The translations under genes were made by a program, and so were the position numbers. A DNA stretch of 64,000 bases, from NCBI GenBank assembly GCA_017305835.1, contig JAFKJY010000044.1:1-64000 (forward strand). The letters run 5' to 3'. Positions 52,731 to 61,784 of this stretch are shown here, in pieces (within the stretch, counting starts at the first letter, position 1; each line of letters starts with the position of its first letter). The notes beneath the pieces are model-generated. The model was not told the origin of the DNA. It searched no databases and saw only the letters and a program-made list of their open reading frames with translations. This DNA comes from Hyphomicrobiales bacterium. GTDB lineage: Bacteria; Pseudomonadota; Alphaproteobacteria; Rhizobiales; Rhizobiaceae.

Positions 52731-53585
52731 GTGCCGGCCTTTCCGATCGTCGACACGCATCTGCACATCTGGGACCCGGGTCGCATCCGCTACCCGTGGC
52801 TCGACGGCAATGCGCTGCTGAACAAGCCCTATCTCCTGCCGGACTACCGCCGCGCCTTCTCTTCCGTCGAGGTCGAGGCGATGGTCTTCGTCCAGTGCGA
52901 GGCCGACTTCGCCGCCTTCGCGGAGGAGGCAGACTGGGTCGCCGCGCAGGCCGAGGCCGACCCGCGCATCGGGGCGATGGTCGCCTGGGCGCCGCTGGAG
53001 AAGGGCAAGGCCGTCGAGGCCGACCTCCTGCGCCTGAAGCGCCACAAGATCCTGCGCGGCATCCGCCGCATCATCCAGTTCGAGGACGACATCGACTTCT
53101 GCCTGCGGCCGGAATTCATAGAGGGCGTGCGCATGCTCGCCGCGCACGGCCTCTCCTTCGACATCTGCATCGACTACCGCCACATGGCCAACACCCTGCG
53201 CTTCGTCGAGAAGCTGCCTGAGGTGCCGATGATCCTCGACCACATCGGCAAGCCGGCGATCCGCGACGGCCGGATGCAGCCCTGGGCGAGCCAGATGCGC
53301 GAGCTCGCGCGCTTCGGGAACGTGGTCTGCAAGGTCTCCGGCGTGGCGACCGAGGCCGCGAAGGACTGGCAGGCCGACGATCTCAAGCCCTATCTCGACG
53401 TCGCCTTCGCCGAGTTCGGCATGGGCCGCACCATGTTCGGCGGCGACTGGCCGGTGACGCTGCAGGCGGTCGAGCCGTCGCGCTGGATCGGCATCCTCGA
53501 CGCCTGGCTCGCCGGCCGCGACGAGAAGGAGCTGCGTGCCTTCTGGCGCGACAACGCCATCCGCGCCTATCGTCTGGCGATCTGA
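52731..53585 (+). CDS. Amidohydrolase-2 family lactonase (L-rhamnono/fuconolactonase-like)
   Basis: 284-residue TIM-barrel metal hydrolase. Metal motif VDTHLHIWDP near the N-terminus, WLDGNALLNKPYLLPDYR, VFVQCEAD, MILDHIGKPAI and FGGDWPVTL (terminal Asp). Family members open sugar 1,4-lactones such as L-rhamnono- or L-fuconolactone. GTG start at 52731 preceded by GGGAGGAG at 52718-52725. It is followed by an SDR and an aldo/keto reductase, consistent with sugar to lactone to aldonate flow. Confidence 0.88.
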   Translation: MPAFPIVDTHLHIWDPGRIRYPWLDGNALLNKPYLLPDYRRAFSSVEVEAMVFVQCEADFAAFAEEADWVAAQAEADPRIGAMVAWAPLEKGKAVEADLLRLKRHKILRGIRRIIQFEDDIDFCLRPEFIEGVRMLAAHGLSFDICIDYRHMANTLRFVEKLPEVPMILDHIGKPAIRDGRMQPWASQMRELARFGNVVCKVSGVATEAAKDWQADDLKPYLDVAFAEFGMGRTMFGGDWPVTLQAVEPSRWIGILDAWLAGRDEKELRAFWRDNAIRAYRLAI

Positions 53586-53608
53586 CGGCACAATTTCGGG
53601 AGACATTC

Positions 53609-54355
53609 ATGACGGCAGGCAGGTTCGACGGGCAGGCGGCGCTGGTGACGGGCGCGGCGACCGGCATCGGCTACGAGGTGGCGCGGCGCATCGTCGAGGA
53701 GGGCGGCAGCGTCGCGCTGGTCGACATCAACGGCGCACGCGCGCAGGAATCGGCCGCCAGGCTCGGCGGCCGCGCGCTCGGCCTCGCCGCCGACGTCGCC
53801 GACGAGCCGTCGATCGCCGGCGCCGTCGCGGAAGCCGCCGGACGCTTCGGCCGGCTCGACGTCCTCGTCAACAGCGCCGGCATCACCGGGCCGAACGTCC
53901 CGCTCGAAAGCTACGGCGCCGACGACTGGCGCCGGGTCATGGACGTCAACATCAACGGCACCTTCTTCGCCTGCAAGGCGGCCGTTCCGGTGATGCGCAA
54001 GGGCGGCTACGGCCGCATCGTCAACATCGCCTCGATCGCCGGCAAGGAGGGCAACCCCAACGCGTCCGCCTATTCGACCTCCAAGGCGGCAGTCATCGGC
54101 CTCACCAAGTCGCTCGGCAAGGAGCTGGCCACCACCGAGATCCGCGTCAACGCCGTCACCCCCGCCGCTGTGAAGACGGAGATCTTCGCGCAGATGACGC
54201 AGGCGCATATCGACTTCATGCTGTCGAAGATCCCGGTCGGCCGCTTCGGCCTCGTCGAGGAGGTCGCGAGCCTCGTCTGCTGGCTCGCGTCCCGGGAATG
54301 CTCGTTTTCCACCGGCGCCGTGTTCGACGTCTCCGGCGGCCGCGCCACCTACTGA
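53609..54355 (+). CDS. SDR dehydrogenase, probable sugar 1-dehydrogenase
   Basis: 248-residue NAD(P) enzyme. TGAATGIG loop, VNSAGITGPN, NIASIAGKEGNPNASAYSTSKAA (catalytic Ser, Tyr, Lys) and TPAAVKTEIF. Sequence style fits L-rhamnose or L-fucose dehydrogenases that form the 1,4- or 1,5-lactone opened by the preceding amidohydrolase. Other 3-oxoacyl-reductase-like functions cannot be excluded. Confidence 0.9.
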   Translation: MTAGRFDGQAALVTGAATGIGYEVARRIVEEGGSVALVDINGARAQESAARLGGRALGLAADVADEPSIAGAVAEAAGRFGRLDVLVNSAGITGPNVPLESYGADDWRRVMDVNINGTFFACKAAVPVMRKGGYGRIVNIASIAGKEGNPNASAYSTSKAAVIGLTKSLGKELATTEIRVNAVTPAAVKTEIFAQMTQAHIDFMLSKIPVGRFGLVEEVASLVCWLASRECSFSTGAVFDVSGGRATY

Positions 54356-54375
54356 AACCGACAGGACGTTTCGCC

Positions 54376-55401
54376 ATGGACCCATTCGCGCGCAGGCCCC
54401 TCGGCAAGAGCGGCGTCGAGCTGCCGCAGTTCGGCTTCGGCTCGGCCCCGCTGGGCGAGCTGTTCACGAAGGTGAGCGAGCGCGACGCGGAAGCCACCCT
54501 CGACGCGGCGTGGGCTGCCGGCGTCCGCTACTACGACACCGCGCCCTGGTACGGCCGCGGCCAGGCCGAGCACCGCGTCGGCCGCTTCCTCTATTCCAAG
54601 CCGCGCAACGAGCTGATCCTGTCCACCAAGATCGGCCGCATCCTGCGCGCCCCGAAGCGGCCGGAGGCGTTCGACACCGGCTTCTGGGCCGGCGGCCTGC
54701 ATTTCGACCACGTCTTCGACTATTCCTATGACGGCGTCATGCGCGCCTACGAGGACAGCATCCAGCGCCTCGGCATGAACCGCATCGACCTCTTGCTGAT
54801 CCACGACCTCGACGTCTGGCACCACGGCTCGCCCGAGATGGTCGAGGCCCGCATGTGGCAGCTCGCCACCGGCGGCTGGCGCGCGCTGCAGGAGCTGAAG
54901 GAGGCCGGCCTGATCCGCGCCATCGGCGCCGGCATCAACGAGCTCGGCATGATGCCGCGCTTCCTCCAGCTCTTCGACATGGATTTCTTCCTGCTGGCGC
55001 TGCGCTACACGCTGGGCGAGCAGGAGACGCTGGAGCGCGAGCTGCCGCTGCTGGTCGAGCGCAATGTCGGCATCGTCATCGGCGGCGTCTTCAACTCCGG
55101 CCTCTACGCCACCGGCCCGGTCGAGGGTGCGAAGTACAACTATGCCGACGCAACCCCCGCCGAGATGGACAAGGCCCGCCGCATCGCCGCCGTCTGCGAG
55201 CGCCACCACGTGCCGCTGATCGCAGCCGCATTGCAGTTCCCGCTGCTCCACCCGCAGGTCACCTGCGTCATCCCCGGCGCCTTCAGCCCGGCGCAGGTCA
55301 CCGCCAACCTCGCCGATCTGCGCCGCGACATCCCGGCCGACCTGTGGCGCGAGCTGCGGCACGAGGGCCTGATCCGCCCCGACGCGCCGATCCCCGCCTG
55401 A
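54376..55401 (+). CDS. Aldo/keto reductase, D-threo-aldose (L-fucose) 1-dehydrogenase-like
   Basis: 341 residues, (beta/alpha)8 barrel. Start FARRPLGKSGVELPQFGFGSAPLG; catalytic Asp and Tyr in YYDTAPWYGRGQAEHRVG, Lys in LSTKIGR and His in LLLIHDLD. The group includes L-fucose dehydrogenase and pyridoxal 4-dehydrogenase, which oxidise aldoses with NAD. Two sugar dehydrogenases (this and the SDR) in one operon suggest two aldoses or two anomers. The ATG at 54376 follows the SDR stop by 20 bases. Confidence 0.9.
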   Translation: MDPFARRPLGKSGVELPQFGFGSAPLGELFTKVSERDAEATLDAAWAAGVRYYDTAPWYGRGQAEHRVGRFLYSKPRNELILSTKIGRILRAPKRPEAFDTGFWAGGLHFDHVFDYSYDGVMRAYEDSIQRLGMNRIDLLLIHDLDVWHHGSPEMVEARMWQLATGGWRALQELKEAGLIRAIGAGINELGMMPRFLQLFDMDFFLLALRYTLGEQETLERELPLLVERNVGIVIGGVFNSGLYATGPVEGAKYNYADATPAEMDKARRIAAVCERHHVPLIAAALQFPLLHPQVTCVIPGAFSPAQVTANLADLRRDIPADLWRELRHEGLIRPDAPIPA

Positions 55402-55429
55402 ACCGAAGCCCGCGCAGGAGACAGCCGAA

Positions 55430-56494
55430 ATGTCCGACGTGACGATCCGCCAGGTGACCAAGAGCTACGGCTCCGTGCAGGTCCTCCACGGCGTCGACCT
55501 CGACATCCGCTCCGGCGAGTTCGTCGTCTTCGTCGGCCCGTCCGGCTGCGGCAAGTCGACCCTTCTGCGCATGATCGCCGGGCTGGAGGAGATCAGCGGC
55601 GGCACGATCGCCATCGACGGCACGGTGGTCAACAACCTCGCGCCGGCAAAGCGCGGCATAGCAATGGTGTTCCAGAACTACGCGCTCTACCCGCACATGA
55701 CCGTGGCGCAGAACATGGGCTTCGGCCTCAGGCTCGCCGGCGTGCCGGTCGCCGAGCGCGACCGGCAGGTGCGCGAGGCCGCCGCCATGCTCCAGCTCAC
55801 CGACTATCTCGACCGCCGGCCGAGCCAGCTTTCCGGCGGCCAGCGCCAGCGCGTCGCCATCGGCCGCGCCATCGTGCGCAAGCCCAAGGTGTTCCTGTTC
55901 GACGAGCCGCTGTCGAACCTCGATGCCGCGCTTCGCGTCGCGACCCGCATCGAGATCGCGCGGCTGAAGGAGCAGCTCCCCGACACGACGATGATCTACG
56001 TCACCCACGACCAGGTCGAGGCGATGACGCTGGCGGACCGCATCGTCGTGCTCAATGGCGGCCGCATCGAGCAGGTCGGCACGCCGCTGGAGCTCTACGA
56101 GACGCCGGCCAACCTGTTCGTCGCCCGCTTCATCGGCTCGCCGGCGATGAACATCGTCGACCTCGGCCGCGCCTCGGCCGGCGCGGTCGCCGCGCCGGCG
56201 GCGTCCGGCGCCGTCAGGCTTGGGGTGCGGCCGGAGGACCTGCGCCTCGCCGGCCCCGGCGAGGCCGCGCTGTTCGAGGGTCGCGTCGCGCTAGTCGAGC
56301 AGTTGGGCGAGGTCACCATCGTCTATGCCAACATCGGCGCGCAGGAGCCGCTGATCGCCAAGCTCGACGGCATCCGCCGCGTCGCCCGCGACGAGACGGT
56401 GCGGCTCGCCGCCGACCCGGCGCGGCTGCATTATTTCGATGCGGCGACCGGCCAGGCCGTCCGCGCCGCCGGCGACCGCCGCAAGACGGCCTGA
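55430..56494 (+). CDS. Sugar ABC importer ATPase (UgpC/MalK type) for the rhamnoside transporter
   Basis: 354 residues. Walker [11 protein letters not shown]-loop VFQNYALYPHM, signature [15 protein letters not shown], Walker [14 protein letters not shown], switch His YVTHDQVEA and a C-terminal TOBE region (about 235-340). It is the only ATPase near the permeases at 47266-49048 and so completes that importer from the opposite operon. Clearly related to the polyol ATPase at 6910. Confidence 0.95.
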   Translation: MSDVTIRQVTKSYGSVQVLHGVDLDIRSGEFVVFVGPSGCGKSTLLRMIAGLEEISGGTIAIDGTVVNNLAPAKRGIAMVFQNYALYPHMTVAQNMGFGLRLAGVPVAERDRQVREAAAMLQLTDYLDRRPSQLSGGQRQRVAIGRAIVRKPKVFLFDEPLSNLDAALRVATRIEIARLKEQLPDTTMIYVTHDQVEAMTLADRIVVLNGGRIEQVGTPLELYETPANLFVARFIGSPAMNIVDLGRASAGAVAAPAASGAVRLGVRPEDLRLAGPGEAALFEGRVALVEQLGEVTIVYANIGAQEPLIAKLDGIRRVARDETVRLAADPARLHYFDAATGQAVRAAGDRRKTA

Positions 56495-56528
56495 CCGGAC
56501 GACGCTGCCACGCCGCATGCGCGGAGCC

Positions 56529-56549
56529 AAACGCGTTCCGGCGCGTTTT
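56529..56549 (+). terminator. Terminator candidate after the sugar ATPase gene
   Basis: Stem AAACGCG (56529-56535) / CGCGTTT (56542-56548), 6-base loop, ending in four T residues. Lies 35 bases after the ATPase stop and before the PLD gene. Confidence 0.55.
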
Positions 56550-56584
56550 GCGGTGACCGAACTCACGAGTCGCCGGAGTCCCCC

Positions 56585-58153
56585 TTGAGCAGCCATTCCG
56601 ACCGCAGCCGCCTCGCCGCCTCAGAAGGGCCGATCGCCGTGCCGGGCACCAATGCCTGGTGCGTCGCCGAGGCGAGCCGCTTCGCCTTCCTCGTCGACGG
56701 CGCCGAATATTTCCGCTGGCTCGCCGCCAGCCTGCCGCTGGCGCGCCGCAACGTCTGGATCGTCGGCTGGGACTTCAACCCGCAGATCAGGCTCGGCCCG
56801 GCTGGCGTCGACATGCCGACGCTGGGCGAAATGCTGCGCGCGCTGGTCGAGGCGCATGACGGGCTGCACGTCAACATCCTCGTCTGGGCGATGGGGCCGC
56901 TCTATTCGAGCAAGGCGCCCGCCACCTTCTCGCGCAGCGGCTGGGCCGACCATCCGCGCATCCACCTGCGCTTCGACGCCCGCCACCCGCTGCGCGGCGC
57001 CCACCACCAGAAGATCGTCTGCATCGACGACGTGCTCGCCTTCGCCGGCGGCATCGACCTGACGACCGGGCGCTGGGACGACCGCGACCACCGCGCCGTG
57101 TCCGAATTGCGCCGCACCCCGGCCGACATCCCCTACCCGCCGGTGCACGACATCCAGGCGGTGATGTCGGGCCCCGCCGCCCGCTGCCTCGGCGAGGTCG
57201 CCCGGCGGCGCTGGCGTCAGGCGACCGGCAAGCGCATCCCCGCCGTCGAGGGCGCGCCCGAGATCTGGCCGGAGGGGTTGGAGCCGACCCTGACCGGCTG
57301 TCCCGTCGCCGTCGCCCGCACCGAGCCGAAGCTGTTCGGCCGCCGCGGCCGCCGCGAGGCGATCCGGCTCACCAAGGACGCCCTGCGCTCCGCCCGCCGC
57401 AGCATCTACCTCGAGGCCCAGTACCTCGCCTCCTTCCGCGTCGCCCGCATCCTGGCCAAGCGGCTGGCCGAGCCGGACGGGCCGGAGGTTGTGGTCTTCA
57501 TGACCCGCAATTCGCGCGGCCTGCTCGAGCAGTTCGTCATGGGCCACAACCGCAACCGGCTGATCCGCAGGCTGAAGCGAGCCGACCATGCCGGCCGCTT
57601 CGCCGTGATGTATCCGGTCGTGCCCGACGGCGAGGGCGGCGAATGCGAGGTGCTGATCCATTCCAAGCTGATCGTCGTCGACGACCGCTTCGCCCGCGTC
57701 GGCTCGTCCAACCTCAACAACCGTTCCGAAGGCCTCGACACCGAATGCGACGTCGCCGTCGAGGCGCGCACCGACGAGCAGCGCGCCGCCATCGCCCGGC
57801 TGCGCGACGGCCTGCTGGCCGAGCATCTCGACGCCGCGCCGGAAGCCGTCCGCGACGAGGTCGCCCGCACCGGCTCGCTGGTCGCCGCGATCCAGGCGCT
57901 CAACGTCCATGCGCGCGGCCTGCGCCCGTTCCCGATCCGCGCCTGGCAGGGCAAGGTGACGCCGCTCCCCTTCACAGGCGTGCTCGACCCGAAGGAGCCG
58001 TACTGGCCGGTTCAGCGGCTGCGCTGGACCCTGACCGGCTGGGCCGCGAGGCTGCCGCTGCCGCGCCTGTCGTCCCTGCTGGCGGGCTTGCGCAGGGCAT
58101 GCTCGCTCACCCCCAGCAAGGGCAGCGCGATCGCCAGCGGCAGGAAGAAGTAG
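56585..58153 (+). CDS. Phospholipase D-family protein, cardiolipin-synthase (ClsB)-like
   Basis: 522 residues with two HKD motifs: HHQKIVCIDDVLAFAGGID and, in the second half, IHSKLIVVDDRFARVGSSNLNNRS. Such proteins join two phosphatidyl groups or hydrolyse phosphodiesters at the membrane. It lies beside a YbhN-type and an EEP (YbhP-like) gene, the same trio as the Escherichia coli ybhP-clsB-ybhN operon, which supports a ClsB-like role. Start TTG at 56585 with GGAG upstream. The last 142 bases overlap the convergent YbhN-type gene, and the C-terminal tail (from about residue 475) is basic and likely variable. Confidence 0.88.
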   Translation: MSSHSDRSRLAASEGPIAVPGTNAWCVAEASRFAFLVDGAEYFRWLAASLPLARRNVWIVGWDFNPQIRLGPAGVDMPTLGEMLRALVEAHDGLHVNILVWAMGPLYSSKAPATFSRSGWADHPRIHLRFDARHPLRGAHHQKIVCIDDVLAFAGGIDLTTGRWDDRDHRAVSELRRTPADIPYPPVHDIQAVMSGPAARCLGEVARRRWRQATGKRIPAVEGAPEIWPEGLEPTLTGCPVAVARTEPKLFGRRGRREAIRLTKDALRSARRSIYLEAQYLASFRVARILAKRLAEPDGPEVVVFMTRNSRGLLEQFVMGHNRNRLIRRLKRADHAGRFAVMYPVVPDGEGGECEVLIHSKLIVVDDRFARVGSSNLNNRSEGLDTECDVAVEARTDEQRAAIARLRDGLLAEHLDAAPEAVRDEVARTGSLVAAIQALNVHARGLRPFPIRAWQGKVTPLPFTGVLDPKEPYWPVQRLRWTLTGWAARLPLPRLSSLLAGLRRACSLTPSKGSAIASGRKK

Positions 58154-58992
58154 ATCGCCCGGAAGGCGATCAGCGCGCCGATCGCGCCGGAGGCCGACAG
58201 CAGCGTCTGGATGCCGGCCTCCAGCACTCCGATCCCGCCCGGCACGTGCGTGGCGATCGCCGCCGCGTTGGAGATCACGTAGATCGAGGCGACGCGCAGG
58301 TAGCCCGCGTCCGAGAAGGCCGCCACGAGCTGGTAGAGGCTCGCCGCCACGAAGGCGAAGTTGGCCGCGCCGATCGCGGTCTGCGCGACGGCGAGCTTCA
58401 CCGTGGGCAGCTCCATCGACCACTTGCCGATGCCGATCGGCCGCGTCACGAAGGCCGACGCGACCACATAGGCGACCGGCGCGGCCAGCGTCGCCGCCGC
58501 CGCCAGCTTGAGCTCGGCCGGCGTCAGCCCGATCATGCCCTCGGCGTCGTGCGGGAAGGCGAGCAGCGCCACCCCGCCGAGCGTGGCGAGCCCGAGGCAT
58601 ACCGTCACGCCGCAGAACACCACCAGCCGCGCCACGTCCGCCGCATCGAGCCCCCAGCGCGAATAGTAGCGGTAGCGCACCGCGCCGCTGCTCAGGCTGG
58701 CGATGCCGACATTGTGGCCGATGCCGAGGCTGACGAATGAGGCGAGCGCCACCTTCGGATAGGGCAGCGGCTTGCCGACATGGCGCAGCGCCAGCGCGTC
58801 GAAGCCGGTCAGGCAAAGATAGGAGCAGGCGGTGAAGGCGACCGCCGCCGCCAGCCGCACCGGCGGGATCGAGGCGAGCGATTCGCCGATCTCGTCGAAG
58901 GAATAGCGGCTCAGCCCCCGCCAGACGAGATAGACCGCGAGCGCCACGCCGGCGACGAGCGACAGTCTGAACAGGAAGGTCTTGAGGCTCAT
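58012..58992 (-). CDS. YbhN / lysylphosphatidylglycerol-synthase-TM family membrane protein
   Basis: 326-residue multi-pass membrane protein with about eight helices. Features of the UPF0104/LPG_synthase_TM group: LRHVGKPLPYPKVALASFVSLGIGHNVG, SSGAVRYRYYSRWGL and THVPGGIGVLEAGIQTLL. The ATG at 58992 avoids a basic N-terminal extension. Probably acts in lipid flipping or transport near the PLD-like enzyme. Its 3' end overlaps the PLD gene on the other strand, so the last ~45 residues are coded on both strands. Confidence 0.9.
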   Translation of the reverse strand: MSLKTFLFRLSLVAGVALAVYLVWRGLSRYSFDEIGESLASIPPVRLAAAVAFTACSYLCLTGFDALALRHVGKPLPYPKVALASFVSLGIGHNVGIASLSSGAVRYRYYSRWGLDAADVARLVVFCGVTVCLGLATLGGVALLAFPHDAEGMIGLTPAELKLAAAATLAAPVAYVVASAFVTRPIGIGKWSMELPTVKLAVAQTAIGAANFAFVAASLYQLVAAFSDAGYLRVASIYVISNAAAIATHVPGGIGVLEAGIQTLLSASGAIGALIAFRAIYFFLPLAIALPLLGVSEHALRKPASRDDRRGSGSLAAQPVRVQRSR

Positions 58993-59065
58993 GAGGCGGC
59001 GGCTTCGTTGCTGGTTCAAGGGTCTGGGCGGAACGAAAAGCAGCGTCCGCGGGTTCCCCCAGCCC

Positions 59066-59815
59066 ATGCCCGCCACCAGCCGCACGATCCGCCTGCTGAC
59101 CTACAACGTGCATGCCTGCCGCGGCACGGACGGCCGCCTCAACCCCGCGCGCGTCGCCCGCGTGATCGCCGACTGCCGCGCCGACATCGTCGCTTTGCAG
59201 GAGCTCGACGTCGGCCGCCGCCGCTCGGGCGGCATCGACCAGGCGCAGGCGATCGCCACCCATCTCGAGCACACGCTGCACTTCCACCCCGCGCTCCACC
59301 TCGAGGAGGAGAAGTACGGCGACGCGATCCTCACCGCGCTGCCGAGCCGGCTGGTTAGGGCCGGCCCCCTGCCCTCGCTGGGCGAGCCGCGCGGCGCGCT
59401 CTGCGTCGCCATCGACCTCGGCGGCGTCGAGCTGCTCGTGCTCAACACACATCTCGGCCTGCGCCGGATCGAGCGCCTGCGCCAGGCCGCCGAGCTGCTC
59501 GGCCCGGACTGGCTCGGCCATCCGCGTTTCGCGGACGGCCGCTGCGTGCTCCTCGGCGACCTGAACTCGGTGCCGTCGTCGCCGGTCTATCGCCTTCTCG
59601 CCGCCAGCCTGCGCGATGCCGCGCTGACGCTGGGCGCGCGCCGCGCCCGGCCGACATTCCCCTCGCGCCTGCCGCTGCTGCGGCTCGACCATGTGCTGCT
59701 CGGAAAGGAGGTCGAAGCGCGCGGCGCCCGCGTCGTCGCCCATGCGCTCGCGCGGCGCGCCTCCGACCACCTGCCGCTGCTGGCCGAGGTGGCGGTGGTC
59801 GCGGAGGCTTCCTGA
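59066..59815 (+). CDS. Endonuclease/exonuclease/phosphatase (EEP, YbhP-like) protein
   Basis: 249 residues, EEP fold: RLLTYNVHACRGTDGRLNPARVARVIADCRADIVALQELD (metal Asn/Glu), LVLNTHLGLRRIERLRQ (His/Asn), LLGDLNSVPSSPVYRLL (Asp/Asn) and the terminal SDHLPLLAEV (Asp-His). Homologues are magnesium phosphodiesterases acting on nucleic acid or lipid phosphate. The ATG at 59066 places the fold at residue 8. An upstream ATG at 58982 would overlap the YbhN start. Ends in a region with a very strong terminator. Confidence 0.9.
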   Translation: MPATSRTIRLLTYNVHACRGTDGRLNPARVARVIADCRADIVALQELDVGRRRSGGIDQAQAIATHLEHTLHFHPALHLEEEKYGDAILTALPSRLVRAGPLPSLGEPRGALCVAIDLGGVELLVLNTHLGLRRIERLRQAAELLGPDWLGHPRFADGRCVLLGDLNSVPSSPVYRLLAASLRDAALTLGARRARPTFPSRLPLLRLDHVLLGKEVEARGARVVAHALARRASDHLPLLAEVAVVAEAS

Positions 59816-59819
59816 AAAG

Positions 59820-59856
59820 CCGGACGGCGCGGCCAAGGAGGAGCCGCGCCGTCCGG
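59820..59856. terminator. Strong bidirectional Rho-independent terminator
   Basis: A perfect 14-bp G+C-rich stem (59820-59833 with 59843-59856) and a 9-base loop sit between the convergent EEP and ABC-2 permease genes. On the minus strand it is followed by CTTTTC, a T-run after the stem, so it terminates the exporter operon; it probably works for the EEP gene too. Confidence 0.85.
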
Positions 59857-59896
59857 TCTCGCCCGTCTCGCGCGGCAGCCGCCGCGCGGGCCCCTG

Positions 59897-60856
59897 TCAG
59901 GCCCGTATCTCCTGTCGCTGGAAGGAGACGTAGGCGATGGTGAACAGCACCAGCAGCGCCGCGATCATGCCGGCGAGCTGCGGCCAGATCAGCATCAGGC
60001 TCTGCGACACCGGCAGCGGCGCGCCGAGCAGCGCGTTCTGGAGCTGCGCGGTGAACACCAGCCCGAGCGAGCGCGTCGCCGGATTGAGCAGGCCGAGCGT
60101 CATCTCGCCGTAGAGCACGTTGGGCGAGATCCGCGCGAACGCCTTCTGCAATTCGAGCTGATGGACCTGCGTCATCGGGTCGAGCGGGTCGATCGGCGCC
60201 AGCGCGCCGGCCACCAGCGGCGCCAGCATCGACCAGAACAGCGTCAGGATCAGCCACAGCGTCAGCGCCGCCAGCGCCGAGGTCGCCGGCGCGCGGAACA
60301 GCGTCGAGCAGACCAGCGCCACCGCCAGCCACACGCCGGCATAGACGAAGGAGGCGAGCAGGAAGGCGAGCCCGCGCAGCACCTCCTCGCCGCTCGGCGG
60401 CAGGCCGGTGAGCAGGATGCCCATGCCGGTGACCAGCAGCCACAGGGTGAGCAGGCAGAGCGCGATCACGATCAGCCCGCCGACGAACTTGCCGGCCAGC
60501 AGCGCGTCCCGGTAGATCGGCTGCGCCAGCACCCGCGACAGCGTGCGCCGGTTGTGCTCGCCGTTGATCGCGTCGAAGCCGAGCGCGATCGCCACCAGCG
60601 GCAGCAGGAAGCCGAGGAAGGCGACGAAGGACGGCAGCGGGTCGCGCGCCGTCGTGAACAGGCGCAGGAACAGGAACTGGTCCTCGCCGATCGTCGCCGT
60701 CACCTCGCCGATCGCGGCATAGACGGCGCCGACCGCCGTCAGGAAGATGAGCAGCAGCACGAGGTGGATGCGCGCGCTCGTCATGTGGTCGGCCGCCTCC
60801 TTAAGCGCGACCGTCGCCAGCCCTGTGAAGGGCGAGCCCTCACGCTGCCTCGGCAT
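59897..60856 (-). CDS. ABC-2 type export permease
   Basis: 319 residues from the ATG at 60856. After a cytoplasmic stretch ([22 protein letters not shown]) come about six hydrophobic segments, with [31 protein letters not shown], a hallmark of ABC-2 permeases near helix 2. Partner of the ATPase immediately upstream, whose end it overlaps by 17 bases. Substrate unknown. Confidence 0.88.
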   Translation of the reverse strand: MPRQREGSPFTGLATVALKEAADHMTSARIHLVLLLIFLTAVGAVYAAIGEVTATIGEDQFLFLRLFTTARDPLPSFVAFLGFLLPLVAIALGFDAINGEHNRRTLSRVLAQPIYRDALLAGKFVGGLIVIALCLLTLWLLVTGMGILLTGLPPSGEEVLRGLAFLLASFVYAGVWLAVALVCSTLFRAPATSALAALTLWLILTLFWSMLAPLVAGALAPIDPLDPMTQVHQLELQKAFARISPNVLYGEMTLGLLNPATRSLGLVFTAQLQNALLGAPLPVSQSLMLIWPQLAGMIAALLVLFTIAYVSFQRQEIRA

Positions 60857-61784
60857 GTCTCGCCTCCTCCTCGAAGAACCGCACATAGACCTCGTCGAGC
60901 GTGGTGCGGCGGATCGACATGGTGCGCAGTTGCCCGCCGGCCCCGACCACCCGGCGCGCGATCTCGGGCCGCAGATCGGCGGCCGTGTCGACGCGCCAGC
61001 CGCCGGTCCGCGTCGCCGTGACGCCGGTCACGCCATCCGTGCCCGCGAGCGCCGCCGCGAGATCGACGCCGTCCGCCTCGACCTCGACGACATGGGTGCC
61101 GCCGAGCACGTCGGAGGTGAGGTCCGCGACCGAGCCGGTGAGCCCGATCCGCCCCTTGTTGAACAGCGCCACCCGGTCGCAGACAGACTGCACCATGGCC
61201 AGCAGGTGCGACGACAGCACGATCGTCATGCCCTCGCCGGCGAGCTCGCCGATCATCTCCAGCAGTTCCTGCGTCGACTGCGGGTCGAGCCCGCCGGTCG
61301 GCTCGTCGAGGATGGCGATCTCGGCCTGCTTCATGATGACCTCGGCCAGCCCCAGCCGCTGCCGCATGCCGCGCGAGAAGGCGCCGACGCGCTTGTTCGC
61401 AACGTCGGCGAGCCGCACCCGCTCCAGCGCCGCGGCGATGCGGGCCGCGGCCTCGCCGCCCGAAAGTCCCATCAGCCGGGCGGTGTAGGACAGGTTCTCC
61501 CGCGCGGTCATGTTGTCGTAGAAGCCCACCTGGTCGGGCAGATAGCCGACCCTGCGCTTGACCGCGAGCGGCTGGCGCAGCGGGTCGAGCCCGTTGACGC
61601 GCACGCTCCCTTCCGTCGGCTCGGTCAGCCCGAGCAGCAGCAGGATCGTCGTCGTCTTGCCCGAGCCGTTGGGTCCGAGAAGGCCGAACACCTCGCCCTT
61701 CCCGACGTCGAGGTCGACATGGTCGACCGCGGTGAAGCCGCCATAGCGCTTCACCAGCCCGCGTGTCTCGATGACGCCGCTCAT
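60840..61784 (-). CDS. ABC export ATPase (NodI/CcmA type)
   Basis: 314 residues. Walker [11 protein letters not shown]-loop [18 protein letters not shown], signature [15 protein letters not shown], Walker [13 protein letters not shown] and switch His [10 protein letters not shown]-terminal domain (230-314) of the NodI/DrrA kind follows. The ATG at 61784 overlaps the NEW3 gene stop (ATGA). A linked NEW3 protein and ABC-2 permease make a three-gene export unit. Confidence 0.92.
   Translation of the reverse strand: MSGVIETRGLVKRYGGFTAVDHVDLDVGKGEVFGLLGPNGSGKTTTILLLLGLTEPTEGSVRVNGLDPLRQPLAVKRRVGYLPDQVGFYDNMTARENLSYTARLMGLSGGEAAARIAAALERVRLADVANKRVGAFSRGMRQRLGLAEVIMKQAEIAILDEPTGGLDPQSTQELLEMIGELAGEGMTIVLSSHLLAMVQSVCDRVALFNKGRIGLTGSVADLTSDVLGGTHVVEVEADGVDLAAALAGTDGVTGVTATRTGGWRVDTAADLRPEIARRVVGAGGQLRTMSIRRTTLDEVYVRFFEEEARHAEAA

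Noticed and set aside
56621..59836. A 1071-codon open frame on the minus strand
   Set aside because: It is antisense to the PLD and EEP genes and out of frame with the YbhN-type gene. Low-complexity composition is typical of shadow frames in G+C-rich DNA.
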